Shown one piece after another: positions 40,144 through 50,016 of a DNA stretch of 64,000 nt (within the stretch, counting starts at the first letter, position 1; every line of letters begins with the position of its first letter). The stretch comes from an uncultured Eubacteriales bacterium (GTDB lineage: Bacteria; Bacillota; Clostridia; Oscillospirales; Acutalibacteraceae): the NCBI GenBank assembly GCA_934647945.1, contig CAKUFK010000011.1, positions 1 to 64,000 of the forward strand, given 5' to 3'. The translations under genes and the position numbers were made by a program. The notes under the pieces were generated by a model. It did not search any database and was not told the origin of the DNA. It saw nothing but the letters and a program-made list of their open reading frames with translations.

Positions 40144-40175
40144 AAAGGCGGAAGAGCCGGGGTCCTTCCGCCTTT
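40144..40175. terminator. intercistronic hairpin
   Basis: AAAGGCGGAAG and its complement (40144-40154 and 40165-40175) lie between the two carbohydrate-binding-like genes. It may reduce expression of, or separate, the last gene of the operon. Confidence 0.5.
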
Positions 40176-40192
40176 GGGCTGTCACAGCTGGT

Positions 40193-41830
40193 TTACTTTT
40201 CGCGGCGGCGGGAAACTGCCACTGCGGCGGCGGAGGCCGCGCCGAGGAGCAGGACGAACGGCACGGCGCTGGCGACGCCCGTCTTGGGCCCGTCGGGCGT
40301 CTCAGACGGAGTGGAGGGATTCGACGGGGCCGAGGAACCGGGCTCATCGAACAGCTTGTCATACGCCCGGTTGAGGAAGGTCACGATGTGTTCGGGCACC
40401 ATGGCCTTGTGCTCGGCACTCAGGGCGTTGTAGGCATCGTAGGCGGCCTTGACGTCGGCCTTGTCGGCCTCGGAGAGCTCATCCATGGCCTTGAAGCCGT
40501 CCACCATGTCGATGACCTCCTGCACCTCGTCGGGCAGGGGATCGGCGTTCGCAATGTCGTAGAGGGCGACGTTGTCGAAATAGATACCGGTATCGTTGCC
40601 GTTGTCGGCGCCGATCTGGATGAAGAAACGCAGGTCGCTGATGGCGGAAGCCTCGAATTCAGACGGAGTGAAATCCATCTCTACATGGCGGTAGCCATTC
40701 TCCAGCTCGACACCGGGGAGGGTGAGGAGGTTGATGGTGTACCAGCCGCCTGGGGTGCCGGCCTGCTTGTTGTTGAGGAGGCTGACGTGCGCCTGCCAGC
40801 TCAGGGTATCGGTGATGTCGATGAATTTGTAGTCGAACGCCAGGCGGTAGGTGCGCTCGGCGGTCAGCTCGGGCATTTTGTAAAGGGCGGTGCCATAGGC
40901 CACGGCATTGTTGCCCGCCAGGCGGAGGACCTTGGAGGAACCGTCCCGCACAAACGCGGTGGAGTCGGCGTCCCAGGCGTTGGAGCCCCAGCCGTCGTCG
41001 TCATAGGTGGTGCCGAGCTTCTCGCCCAGGGTCTTGTCCTCGAAATCGCCGCCGGAGACCAGGTTGGCCGAGCTCAGGTTTTCGTCGGCGGCGGGGTTGG
41101 CGGCGGGAACGGCCTTGCCGATCTGGATGTCGTCGAACAGGACATAGGCGTCGCTGCCGAGGGGTGGGGTGCCCTCCGGCTGGCGGAAGTCGGCGAACAG
41201 GCGCAGGAAGGTGCGGTCGCCGAACGCCTCACAGGCCACGGTGCCGGTCACGCGGTACCAGCCGTCCCCGGCCGGGGTGCCGACATAATCGGTGAAGCCG
41301 CAGACCTCGGAGGTAATATCCGCGCGAGGATCGTCCTTGATGACCGCGATCGGATCCCCTGCGGCCCAGACGGTGTTGGGGGTGATGTGGGCATGGATCT
41401 GGGGGGTGCCCGCCTTCATCGTGTCGCTGACCTTATAGAGGAAGGAGACGGCGATGACGTCCTTGTCGGCAAAGGCGCCGGCCGGGAGCTTCCAGTAGGC
41501 GGCGCCGAAGGCCTTGCCGCCGTCGCCCGCGATTTTCAGGGCCTTGCCGCCGCCGAAGCCGACGCCGGACTCAATAGTGGCACCGATGTCAGCTGGATTA
41601 GAAAACCACCCCGCGGTAGCCGACAAGTCCTGGTTCACAACGGTTTCATGATCGTAGGTGGGCAGAGCGATGGGGGAACCGGCGGCAGCAGCGGTTCCTT
41701 CAAAGTCGCTGTTCTCCGAGAGGTTTGTGAAGGTCCATTGATAGACCGTGCCGGCGTCCGCAGCGAATGCGGTCATGGATGTCATGAGCAGCAGGGCGGC
41801 GATAACGACGAGAGAGAGAGCCTTTTTCAT
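40193..41830 (-). CDS. carbohydrate-binding-like surface protein with sortase-type tail
   Basis: A 545-residue exported protein. A signal peptide (1-23) and two beta-sandwich modules (about 35-225 and 235-415) are clearly related to the 551-residue neighbour. A helical stretch (about 420-480, EVIDMVDGFKAMDELSEADK) and a Pro/Ser linker precede the C-terminus: GPKTG, a hydrophobic segment, then RRREK. That tail resembles a non-standard sortase signal, so the protein may be anchored to the wall. The ATG at 41830 follows AAGGAGG. It probably captures a glycan at the surface for the adjacent transporters. Confidence 0.8.
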   Translation of the reverse strand: MKKALSLVVIAALLLMTSMTAFAADAGTVYQWTFTNLSENSDFEGTAAAAGSPIALPTYDHETVVNQDLSATAGWFSNPADIGATIESGVGFGGGKALKIAGDGGKAFGAAYWKLPAGAFADKDVIAVSFLYKVSDTMKAGTPQIHAHITPNTVWAAGDPIAVIKDDPRADITSEVCGFTDYVGTPAGDGWYRVTGTVACEAFGDRTFLRLFADFRQPEGTPPLGSDAYVLFDDIQIGKAVPAANPAADENLSSANLVSGGDFEDKTLGEKLGTTYDDDGWGSNAWDADSTAFVRDGSSKVLRLAGNNAVAYGTALYKMPELTAERTYRLAFDYKFIDITDTLSWQAHVSLLNNKQAGTPGGWYTINLLTLPGVELENGYRHVEMDFTPSEFEASAISDLRFFIQIGADNGNDTGIYFDNVALYDIANADPLPDEVQEVIDMVDGFKAMDELSEADKADVKAAYDAYNALSAEHKAMVPEHIVTFLNRAYDKLFDEPGSSAPSNPSTPSETPDGPKTGVASAVPFVLLLGAASAAAVAVSRRREK

Positions 41831-41897
41831 GTTTGTTCCTCCTTTGAATTTGGGATAACAAGACAACGATAAGGTTTTGCATATCCTCCTTCCTGAA

Positions 41898-42848
41898 TCA
41901 TTCACCGGTGATACCGCTTTTGTCGATGCTTTCTATGAGCTTCCGCTCGACCAGGACATAGATGAGGAGCAGCGGGATGATGGAGAGCACAGCCGCCGCC
42001 ATCTCGACGCCCTGGTTGAGCTGGGCCTCGATGCTTTGGGTATCCACGACCGGATACATACGGGTGAAGGTGTCACGGAAACGCTGGAGAGCCAAGGGAA
42101 GGGTGACGAGGCTCTTGCCGAAATAGGTGTCGGCCAGGGTGGTCTCATTCCAGTTCCAGACCAGGGAGAAGATGAAGACGACAATGGTGGCGGGGGTGGC
42201 GGCGCGCAGGTTGATCTTTAAAAAGATGCCGAGCTGGGACGCGCCGTCGATGGAGGCCGCCTCGTCCAGGGAGGGCGGGGCCATCCGGAAGAATTGGACG
42301 TAGATTAGGATGAAGATCGCGTGGCGCAGCCCCTGTCCGAAGATGGTGGGAAGCAGGACCGGCAGGATGGAATTATCCATTTTATAGGTGGTGAACATGA
42401 CGTATTCGGGCAGGAAGGAGACCTGCTTCGGAATGAAAAAAGTGGCGATCATCAGCGCGAAGAGTATCCGGCGGAAAGGGAAGTCGTGCTTCGCGAAGCC
42501 GTAAGCCACCATGGCGGAAACCACGGTCTGCACCACGGCGACGATCCCCATCCAGAACAGGGAGGAGAGCGCGGTCTGATAGCCCCCGAGGGCGTTGTAT
42601 GCCTTGACGAAATTATCGGTATTGAAGGAGCGGGGCAGCCAGTTCACCAGCGGATCCACCAGGTCGTAGGCGTCCATGCCGCTGGCGGACAGGAAGCAGA
42701 GGATCGGGTAGAGGAAGGTGAAGCTCACGCCGGTGAGCAGCACGTAAATGAGCACCTGGGAGAGTACTGACTTTTTGCCGCCCGATCCGGCGATGAGCCG
42801 CCTCATCCCCGACTTTGACACAAGGCGGGAGACAGACCGTTTTGTCAT
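41898..42848 (-). CDS. sugar ABC transporter permease, MalG-type (pair 2)
   Basis: A 316-residue permease with six membrane helices. The EAA loop reads DEAASIDGASQLGIFLKINL (residue about 200), where the partner ATPase docks. I use the ATG at 42848 because the upstream ATG at 42860 lies directly on the AAAGGA site; the earlier start would add four residues. It pairs with the MalF-type gene that ends 42 bases upstream. No ATPase is encoded in this region, so a shared MsmX-like ATPase elsewhere must power it. The long C-terminal part keeps a normal end (GITGE). Confidence 0.9.
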   Translation of the reverse strand: MTKRSVSRLVSKSGMRRLIAGSGGKKSVLSQVLIYVLLTGVSFTFLYPILCFLSASGMDAYDLVDPLVNWLPRSFNTDNFVKAYNALGGYQTALSSLFWMGIVAVVQTVVSAMVAYGFAKHDFPFRRILFALMIATFFIPKQVSFLPEYVMFTTYKMDNSILPVLLPTIFGQGLRHAIFILIYVQFFRMAPPSLDEAASIDGASQLGIFLKINLRAATPATIVVFIFSLVWNWNETTLADTYFGKSLVTLPLALQRFRDTFTRMYPVVDTQSIEAQLNQGVEMAAAVLSIIPLLLIYVLVERKLIESIDKSGITGE

Positions 42849-42902
42849 GATGCTGGTCATTCCTTTCGTTCGGGGATAGGCGGCGGGCCGGGCGGCGCAG
42901 CA

Positions 42903-43841
42903 TTACGCGCCCAGACCCTCCCTTTGGGCTTGGCGGTGCCGTTTTTCCGCGCGGCGGGCGGCACGGCGCCGCTCCTTGTCCTTCTGCCTCATCGGGTCCT
43001 TTTCTTTCCGCCCGAAAACCAGGAAAGCCAGCAGCAGGGCGGCGAGGACGAACAAGAAATAGAGCCAGGAGGCGGCCGAGGAGAAGCCGAAGCCCTTGGA
43101 CGGGGCGAACATGCCGTCCTGGATCACCTTGGTGAAGGGGCTCAGCGAGGACAGCGCGATGTCTACGACCGTGTAGACGGCGATCAGGAGGATAAAAGGT
43201 TTGACCACCGGGATGGTGATCTTCCAGAACCGCTGCCAGGCCGAGGCACCGTCCACCATCGAGGCCTCATACAGGGAATTGTCCACCTTTTGGAGCCCGG
43301 AGAGAAAAATCAGGACCTGCACGCCGCTGAACCAGAAGATCAGCACGATGTTGGAGATGATATACTGGATCGGGGAGGAGAGGACGGGCGGGACCTGGTT
43401 GTAAATAAATTGGAAGACGAAGAAGGAATCGACGCCCGGCAGATTGGTGGCCCCCACCTGGCGGATCCGTTCGAGGACGGGCCCGGAGATGAGGATGACG
43501 GGCAGGAAGAAGATGGCGCGGTAGATCCGCTGGCCCCGGATATGGCTGTTGAGCAGCAGGGCGAACAGCAGGGAAAACACCACGATCATCGGGACCATGA
43601 ACACCATCTGCCGGAGAAAGGTGGGGATCCCGAGGGTGAAGTCCGGGTCGGTGAAGAGGACATCGGTGTAATTCTTGAATCCCACCGGGGCCGTTTCGGT
43701 TCCCTGAGGGGTGATGGTGACGCTGGAAAAGCTGTACAGGATGGTCTGGGACAGGGGATAGAGCAGGAACACGACAAAGCCGATGATCCAGGGCAGTACG
43801 AGGCAGAAGCCGAACAGTTTTTTGCGGGTGGAGTATTTCAC
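42903..43841 (-). CDS. sugar ABC transporter permease, MalF-type (pair 2)
   Basis: A 312-residue permease with six membrane helices and the EAA loop YEASMVDGASAWQRFWKITI near residue 195. It starts with GTG, with AAAGGAGGG 10 bases upstream. The last 35 residues are a strongly basic tail (RRRAARRAEKRHRQAQRE), an unusual addition to this family. It forms a heterodimer with the next permease. The solute-binding partner is probably one of the two binding proteins further up the operon. Confidence 0.92.
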   Translation of the reverse strand: MKYSTRKKLFGFCLVLPWIIGFVVFLLYPLSQTILYSFSSVTITPQGTETAPVGFKNYTDVLFTDPDFTLGIPTFLRQMVFMVPMIVVFSLLFALLLNSHIRGQRIYRAIFFLPVILISGPVLERIRQVGATNLPGVDSFFVFQFIYNQVPPVLSSPIQYIISNIVLIFWFSGVQVLIFLSGLQKVDNSLYEASMVDGASAWQRFWKITIPVVKPFILLIAVYTVVDIALSSLSPFTKVIQDGMFAPSKGFGFSSAASWLYFLFVLAALLLAFLVFGRKEKDPMRQKDKERRRAARRAEKRHRQAQREGLGA

Positions 43842-43869
43842 GGCCGGGGAACCCTCCTTTCCTGTGCGG

Positions 43870-46104
43870 TCATACGCAGACGGCCTGCATGGCGGGCACG
43901 TCGGTGCCGTCCAGTGAGAAAACGGTATCGGTGTAATTGACGATGACGGTTTTCCCGTTGTCGTACCGGACGACGGAAACGCCGTCGGCGGGGCAGGTAC
44001 GGCTCGTCACCGAGGCGCCCGAAATCTCGCGCAGAACCGGATCGACGACGGCGTACACCCGGGCGATTTCGTCCAGATAATCGTCGAACTGCGAGGAATA
44101 GACGTCGTTGGTATGGCATTGGGCGAACTCCTCCGACGACGCTTCGGTGAGGAGATAGGCGGGGTAGACGTTGTAATCGATCATCTGCAGCACGGCGGCG
44201 TCGCCGCCGGCGCTGAGGTTCTGCCAGGGGGAGAAGCTCGGGATATGCCCGCCGGTGACCATCTGGGCGAAGGGGACGGTATCGGTTTCGAAGACGTAGC
44301 GGGAATGCTGCATGTCGGTGTTATAAATCATGTCCGCGTACGCCAGCGAGTAGGCGGCGGGGGCTTCCAGGGCCAGGATACCGCTGGATTCCCGCAGGGA
44401 GGCGAGATTGGCCTTCGTCTCCTCCAGCATGGCGGCCCGGCTCATCTCCCGGCCCTCCTTGAAGTTGCTGTACAGGGTGCTGCCAAGCCCCGGCAGGGCG
44501 GCATTCCGCTTGTATTCCGGCAGCCCGGCATAGGCCTTCACCGATTTGGACACCGCCGCCGCGTCGAGATAGTAGCGGCTGCCAAAGAGGAAACCGGTGT
44601 CGGGGGTGGTGGTAAAGACCCGGTTGATCGCGTAAAGAAAGCCGGATTTTTTGGCTTGGTTTTCATAGGCGCGGCTGAACTCCTTGGAGAGCAGCAGGCC
44701 GGAGCCGGGGGTGTTCAGCTTGCCGTAGAGGGCCTGCAGCTCCTTTTCGCCGCCGACGCCGCCCTCCAGCTTATAGCTGCCCGCTTTTCCGCCGCTGTAT
44801 CCTCCCTGTTCGAAGCCGTATAGGGAGAGGACGAGGCTTCCGATATCCTGCTCGCGGAGGCAATCCACCCAGCCGGTGACGTCCTGGAGGGTGGTGAAGA
44901 CCTTGGTGGAGCGGCCGAACAGGGATTTTGCCTGGTCGGCCATGAGGGCTTGGATATAGACCGGGATATGGTCGGAGGGGGCGGCCTTGTCCGGCAGACC
45001 GCCGCTTGCGAGCAGGTGGCGGCGGTAGGCGGAGGCCATGCCCGCGTAATTGGCGTCATCGCCGCTGAGGAGGGTATAGGTCACCTCGGCGTTGACGGTG
45101 TTGGGGGTCTTTTGAATGACATCGAACCCGGTCCCAGAGCCGGTGGATTGGCGGTATTGCTCACGGTAGAGGAAAACCGGGGACATCCAGTGAAAGTCGA
45201 TCTTGACCCCGGCGGGGCTGACTTCGAAGCCGGCATAGGTTTCGCCGCCCGTGACGACGCCGAGAAACCCGTTCTGGTTGGAGCCATGTACCGCGCCGTA
45301 GACCGGGAACTGCAGGTTTTTCGTCGGGGTGGGGGCCAGCCCGTTCTGATAGGCGGCGGGCGCCTGGACGCTGACATCCGGTCCGTATACCCGCAGAAGG
45401 GTGGAGGAGTTGTAGGTCTTGGGTTCGTCAAAGCGCATCAACGCGCCGCAGCCGTCCGGGATGAAGAAGTAGCCCGGGATGGTGTTCGAGTAGGCGGAGC
45501 CGAGGAAGGGCAGAACATAAAGCTTACCCAGGCGGTGGTCCGGCTTATTGAATACGATTTCCTCATCCGGAATGCGCACTTTGAAGCCGTCTTCGGTCAG
45601 AGACAGATACACCCGGGCGGTGGCGTCGGGTTCCCGGAAGGTCAGGGTGGCGGCCAGGCCGTCCTCTGTGCACAGCAGGTCGGCCGCGGCCTTGTCGAAC
45701 CGGGCGGAGGAGCGCAGGCTCGCCCCGTTGGCGTTGAAGTAATCCATTGTCAGGAAAGCCTGGGAAAAGCGCCGCCAGGTTCCGGTCATGGATGCCAGCT
45801 CGGTTTCGGTCGCGCTGCTCGACCAGACGTAGTCCCCCTGCTTGTCGAGGATTTTGACGATGAAAGCCTCTTCGTCCAGATACAGGGCGAGGCGGCTGTT
45901 TTCACAGACCAGGCGGTCGGTTTCCGCGAGGGACTCGCTCGGGGCGGTGCCCTCGATATCCTTTTTGACGCTGCCGAAAAGGCTGGGCGAGGGGTTGAGG
46001 GGACGGGCGGCGCCCGGTTCCTCCTCTTCGCCCCGGGCGATCCCTCCCGCGAGCAGCGCCGCGGCGCACAGGACGGCGGCGATTGATGCGATCCGTTTAT
46101 TCAC
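43870..46104 (-). CDS. DUF5696-like exported protein
   Basis: A 744-residue exported protein with a signal peptide (about 1-25). I recognise the arrangement as the DUF5696 family found beside sugar ABC transporters in clostridia and Paenibacillus. The first half is beta-rich (VPIYIQALMADQAKSLFGRS lies near the centre) and the second contains a likely barrel-type domain with LVLSLYGFEQGGYSGGKAGS. A glycosidase-like role has been suggested for similar proteins but I cannot name catalytic residues. It starts with GTG after GGAGGTGA and overlaps the upstream gene by eight bases. Confidence 0.7.
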   Translation of the reverse strand: MNKRIASIAAVLCAAALLAGGIARGEEEEPGAARPLNPSPSLFGSVKKDIEGTAPSESLAETDRLVCENSRLALYLDEEAFIVKILDKQGDYVWSSSATETELASMTGTWRRFSQAFLTMDYFNANGASLRSSARFDKAAADLLCTEDGLAATLTFREPDATARVYLSLTEDGFKVRIPDEEIVFNKPDHRLGKLYVLPFLGSAYSNTIPGYFFIPDGCGALMRFDEPKTYNSSTLLRVYGPDVSVQAPAAYQNGLAPTPTKNLQFPVYGAVHGSNQNGFLGVVTGGETYAGFEVSPAGVKIDFHWMSPVFLYREQYRQSTGSGTGFDVIQKTPNTVNAEVTYTLLSGDDANYAGMASAYRRHLLASGGLPDKAAPSDHIPVYIQALMADQAKSLFGRSTKVFTTLQDVTGWVDCLREQDIGSLVLSLYGFEQGGYSGGKAGSYKLEGGVGGEKELQALYGKLNTPGSGLLLSKEFSRAYENQAKKSGFLYAINRVFTTTPDTGFLFGSRYYLDAAAVSKSVKAYAGLPEYKRNAALPGLGSTLYSNFKEGREMSRAAMLEETKANLASLRESSGILALEAPAAYSLAYADMIYNTDMQHSRYVFETDTVPFAQMVTGGHIPSFSPWQNLSAGGDAAVLQMIDYNVYPAYLLTEASSEEFAQCHTNDVYSSQFDDYLDEIARVYAVVDPVLREISGASVTSRTCPADGVSVVRYDNGKTVIVNYTDTVFSLDGTDVPAMQAVCV

Positions 46105-48115
46105 GCAGGCTCACCTCCGTTATGAGTTCCCCGATAAAGGTGAAGATCTGTTTGATGAGCAGGTAGGCCAGGGACAGCACCAGCACCGCCACCAGCATGA
46201 AAAACGCTGTCAGAAGCAGGTTCTTGACCAGGCTTTTGGCCGAATAGTCGTGGATCTGGATCAGAGAGGTGAACAGGGCGGCCGCGATCCAGGCAACGAT
46301 GAGGATGAGTACCATCTGGCGGACGAAGAGCTCGTTATAGGTCAGGCCGTTGAGGACGATGGTCAGGAAGGGCAGCAGCAGGATGGCGGGGGCGAAGCTG
46401 TACACCGTGACGATGTAGATCGACCGCAGCGTGCCCTTGCCGTCCTGGATGGAGCTGATGAAAAAGTTGCCGATGACAAACAGGATGAGGGCCGCGGAGA
46501 GGTAGAGGAAGGTGCTCAAGATGGAGAAGTCCTCGACCTTCTGCGCGAAGAGGAAGCCCGAGGCGAGCTGATAGACGACATACACCACAAAGAGGATGCC
46601 GTATACCGCCGTCGCGGACGCGCCGCTGCCGGCCCGCCCGGCCTGGATCTCATAGGCTGTGTCGATGGGATGCAGGGCAAACCGCTTGATGAGCAGGAGA
46701 TCCTGACCGAAGCGGGAGAACCGGCCCCGGGTCCGCGGCTCCTTTGCAGGGGCGGGCTTTTTCCGATGGGAGAGGCTCTTGACCGCCACGGCGGCCACGG
46801 CCAGGACGAGCAGGGCGATGAGGATATACAGCATGTGCTCCTGCAGCCAGAGGTTGCGCAGCTCCCAATAGGCTTCGGAATACTCGGCTTTGGCTCCGGC
46901 GATCTTGAATTCCCGTATCGCTTGGTCGTACGCCCCCTGCTGCATATAGTTCTGGCCCATGTACAGGCGGACGAAGTAGGAGGTGCTGTTGCGGGTGAGG
47001 ATGGTTTCCAGCAGTACGCGGCTTTCATCATACCGCCCCTCGGCATACAGGTCGAGGGCCCTGTAAATATCCAGCTGCACGGGGGTGGGCTCGAATATCT
47101 GGATATAATTCCGTTTGGCGTCGAGCACGTAGAGACGGCCGTCCGCATCCTCCCCCACGCCGGTGGCGAGATCGAACAGGCCCACCCGTTCGCTCCCGGC
47201 CGAGTTGCCGCCGAAACGGCAAAGGAAATGCCCCTCCCGGTCCACGACAGTGATATAGCCCGCGTTGTCCACCACCAGCATCCGCCCGTCGTTGGTGACG
47301 AAGAGGTCGCCGGCGGCGCTGAAGGCGGGGAGATAGGAACGCCCGGCGAACAGGTCGAGCCCGTTGATGCTGTGGCGCTGGATGGTGGAGCCGGGTTCCT
47401 TGTTGAGGGTATAGACGAGGCCGTCCGCGCCGGTGAAGATGCTGCCGTAGCTGGGCGGGGTGCTGGGAAGGAATTTGTTCAGCTGTTCCTCGGTGAGCAC
47501 CACGTCGAGAAGTTTTTCAAACAGGCTCTTTTTGACGTCGTTGGACGCGAAGAAGCCGAGGAATTCGCCGGTGCCGTCCATGTGGATGATGCCGGTTTTG
47601 GAATCCTCGCTGATGATATACACCCCGCCGCTGCCCGCGGCCGCGATTTTCAGCGGGGAAAACCGGGTGTTTTTCCCGAAGCTCGGGGTGTTGGGATGCT
47701 CGAATACTTGCTCGAGCTGCCCGTCGGGGGAGAAGCGGAAGGCGAGGCCGGCGCCGGGGTCGGCGACATAGATGCGGCCCTCTTCGTCGGCGGCCACCCC
47801 CTTCGGCTCGGTGAGGAGGCCCTCCCCGACGGCCGTGGCGGTATCGTTTGCCGTATCCAGCACGAGGATCCGCTGATTGCCGCTGTCGGCGACGTATACG
47901 GTATGGTCCCGGACATACAGGTCCTGCGCGTTGTCGATCCCGAGCTCGCTGTACACCCCAGCCGGGAGGTAGGCATCGGGGGAAATTTCCATGCCCCCGT
48001 TGATGGTGGGGGACACCGTATAGCTCGTCGATCCCGAATCCGCCAGCGCCGTCAGGCATACGACCGGAAAAAGAAGCGCCGACAGGAGTCCGCGGCGGAG
48101 AAGGTGACGTTTCAT
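46097..48115 (-). CDS. NHL-repeat/YIP1-like membrane protein
   Basis: A 672-residue protein in four parts: signal peptide (1-25), an NHL beta-propeller (about 55-350, with repeats such as YVADSGNQRILVLD and LYVLDAKRNYIQIF), a short TPR-like helical stretch (350-400) and a membrane domain with about six helices (from about residue 420) similar to YIP1-type proteins. The outside propeller could bind sugars or the solute-binding proteins and the membrane part could act as a transporter accessory. This kind of gene recurs next to DUF5696 and sugar permeases in Firmicutes. The ATG at 48115 follows AAAGGAAG. Confidence 0.75.
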   Translation of the reverse strand: MKRHLLRRGLLSALLFPVVCLTALADSGSTSYTVSPTINGGMEISPDAYLPAGVYSELGIDNAQDLYVRDHTVYVADSGNQRILVLDTANDTATAVGEGLLTEPKGVAADEEGRIYVADPGAGLAFRFSPDGQLEQVFEHPNTPSFGKNTRFSPLKIAAAGSGGVYIISEDSKTGIIHMDGTGEFLGFFASNDVKKSLFEKLLDVVLTEEQLNKFLPSTPPSYGSIFTGADGLVYTLNKEPGSTIQRHSINGLDLFAGRSYLPAFSAAGDLFVTNDGRMLVVDNAGYITVVDREGHFLCRFGGNSAGSERVGLFDLATGVGEDADGRLYVLDAKRNYIQIFEPTPVQLDIYRALDLYAEGRYDESRVLLETILTRNSTSYFVRLYMGQNYMQQGAYDQAIREFKIAGAKAEYSEAYWELRNLWLQEHMLYILIALLVLAVAAVAVKSLSHRKKPAPAKEPRTRGRFSRFGQDLLLIKRFALHPIDTAYEIQAGRAGSGASATAVYGILFVVYVVYQLASGFLFAQKVEDFSILSTFLYLSAALILFVIGNFFISSIQDGKGTLRSIYIVTVYSFAPAILLLPFLTIVLNGLTYNELFVRQMVLILIVAWIAAALFTSLIQIHDYSAKSLVKNLLLTAFFMLVAVLVLSLAYLLIKQIFTFIGELITEVSLRE

Positions 48116-48186
48116 GCGGCCCTTCCTTTCTATGAGTTCGTTCGGGGATAGCCGGGAACAAGATCCCGCTTCGCCGGCACATTCGC

Positions 48187-49062
48187 TCATTTGATTCCCG
48201 AATGCGCCATGGTGTTGAGCACCTTGTTCTGCATGAAGATGAAGATGAGGAGGTTCGGGATGAACATGACGAGGGTGGCGGCGGCCAGGATGCCGCGGCC
48301 GGCCACGTTGTTGCCCATGCCGACGATCATGCTGGACAGATAGAAGGCGAAGGTGCGCATCATGTCGTTATTGACGTAATAAGTGCTGATCTCCGCGTTG
48401 TTCCAGCTTGCCTGGAAGGCCAGGATAGCCACGGTGGCCAGCGCCGGCTTGACGATGGGGGCGATGATGCTCGTCACGATCCGGAAATCCCCCGCCCCGT
48501 CGATCCGGGCCGCCTCAATCAGGGCATCGGGAACCTGGTCGATAAACTGCTTGACGAGGAACAGCCCGACCGGCATGGCCAGCAGCGGCAGGAACAGGAT
48601 CAGGAAATTGTCGATCAGATGGGATTTTTCAATGATCAGATACCGGGGGATCTGCACGGCCTGAGGGACGAACATCAGCGCCATGGTGTTGATGGTGAAG
48701 AGAATCCCTTTGCCGCGGAAGCGTTTTTTGGAGAGGACATATCCGGCGTTGAGAGAGATTACCAGCGTGAATCCCACCGCCAGAAGGGCGGACACGATGC
48801 TGTTGAAGAGGTAGCGGGAGAGCGGGATGCCGGAGGATTCGATATAGGAGGAGATGTCCAGAAAATTATCCATGGTGGGCTTCTGCACGAAAAAGCGGGG
48901 TGGATAGGCGAACAACTCGTCCATGGGCTTGAAGGCCGTGGAGAAGATATAGATGATGGGGAGCAGCATCACCGCCGCGAGGGGGACCAGGTAAGCGTAG
49001 ATTTTGAGCTGGGACAGGCTGAAACGGCTGGGGTTTATCTTGCTGCCCTGAAAACTCGACAT
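48187..49062 (-). CDS. sugar ABC transporter permease, MalG-type (pair 1)
   Basis: A 291-residue permease with six membrane helices and the EAA loop EAARIDGAGDFRIVTSIIAP (about residue 185). AAAGGA precedes the ATG. It is the second member of the first permease pair and begins 31 bases after its MalF-type partner. Together with the large solute-binding protein upstream it makes a complete import unit apart from the ATPase. Confidence 0.92.
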   Translation of the reverse strand: MSSFQGSKINPSRFSLSQLKIYAYLVPLAAVMLLPIIYIFSTAFKPMDELFAYPPRFFVQKPTMDNFLDISSYIESSGIPLSRYLFNSIVSALLAVGFTLVISLNAGYVLSKKRFRGKGILFTINTMALMFVPQAVQIPRYLIIEKSHLIDNFLILFLPLLAMPVGLFLVKQFIDQVPDALIEAARIDGAGDFRIVTSIIAPIVKPALATVAILAFQASWNNAEISTYYVNNDMMRTFAFYLSSMIVGMGNNVAGRGILAAATLVMFIPNLLIFIFMQNKVLNTMAHSGIK

Positions 49063-49093
49063 GGCGTCTTCGTCCTTTCCTTTCCGCGTTCGG

Positions 49094-50014
49094 TCAGTCC
49101 CTCTCCGCGAAAAATTTATTGGCGAGCTGGGATACGAGGAGGATCAGCAGCAGGAGCAGCACCGACAACGCGGTGGCGTATCCCATGTTGTACTGCAGGA
49201 ATCCCTGGTCCATGATGTGGCTGACCATGGTCTGGCCCGCGTACTGCGGCGTGGGGTTGGCCCCGGTCAGGTCGATGCCGATCTGGCCGGCCGAAAAGGA
49301 ATTGACGATGGCCATGACCGCGCCGAACAGCATCTGGGGTTTCATGGAGGGGACGGTGATGTAGAGAATCTCCTGGAAACGGTTCCGCACCCCGTCGATA
49401 TATCCGGCCTCGTAGATTTCGGCGTCGATGTTCAGCACGCCGGCCATCATGGAAAGGAAACCCACGCCCATGCTGGACCAGAGGGAGGCGATGATCATGA
49501 TGGGCAGGATGTACTGGGGGGATTGCAGCCATTGGATGGGGGCGTCGATGGCGCCGATCGTGAGGAGGAAATTGTTGAGATACCCGAACTCATCCCCGGC
49601 GAACAGCACCTTCCAGACGACCGACAGGGTGACGCCGGCCGTCATGGAGGGCGAGTAGAAAATCAGCGCCAGAATGGTGCGGGGCCAGCGGGAGATCTGG
49701 GCCAGGGACCATGCGAGGAGAAACTGGAGGATGAAACCCACAGCCCCGACCACGACGGAAAACACGATCATATTCGGCAGCACGTTGCGCATGAGCACGT
49801 CGTCCTGCGTAAAGGCCTTGATGTAGTTCGCAAGGCCGTTCCATTCCGGGGTGCTGACCATGTTGAAATAGGTGAAGCTGAGCACCACCGCGACGATGAT
49901 GGGCGCCGCGATGAAGAACAGGAAGAGCAGCGCGTAGGGGCCGAGCAGAACCGTGTTGGCGAAGGTGCCGCCGAAATGCCGGACCCGATGGCGGATGACG
50001 CCCGGCTTTTGCAT
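49094..50014 (-). CDS. sugar ABC transporter permease, MalF-type (pair 1)
   Basis: A 306-residue permease with six membrane helices and the EAA loop YEAGYIDGVRNRFQEILYIT near residue 205. I use the ATG at 50014 because AAGGAGG lies seven bases upstream; an ATG six bases earlier is too close to it. It starts two bases after the stop of the large solute-binding protein. The MalG partner follows at 49062. Specificity is expected to follow the solute-binding proteins. Confidence 0.92.
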   Translation of the reverse strand: MQKPGVIRHRVRHFGGTFANTVLLGPYALLFLFFIAAPIIVAVVLSFTYFNMVSTPEWNGLANYIKAFTQDDVLMRNVLPNMIVFSVVVGAVGFILQFLLAWSLAQISRWPRTILALIFYSPSMTAGVTLSVVWKVLFAGDEFGYLNNFLLTIGAIDAPIQWLQSPQYILPIMIIASLWSSMGVGFLSMMAGVLNIDAEIYEAGYIDGVRNRFQEILYITVPSMKPQMLFGAVMAIVNSFSAGQIGIDLTGANPTPQYAGQTMVSHIMDQGFLQYNMGYATALSVLLLLLILLVSQLANKFFAERD

Positions 50015-50016
50015 GC

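Noticed and set aside
45842..48151. Long plus-strand frame opposite the NHL/YIP1-like gene
   Set aside because: Shadow of a gene with clear NHL repeats and membrane helices on the minus strand.
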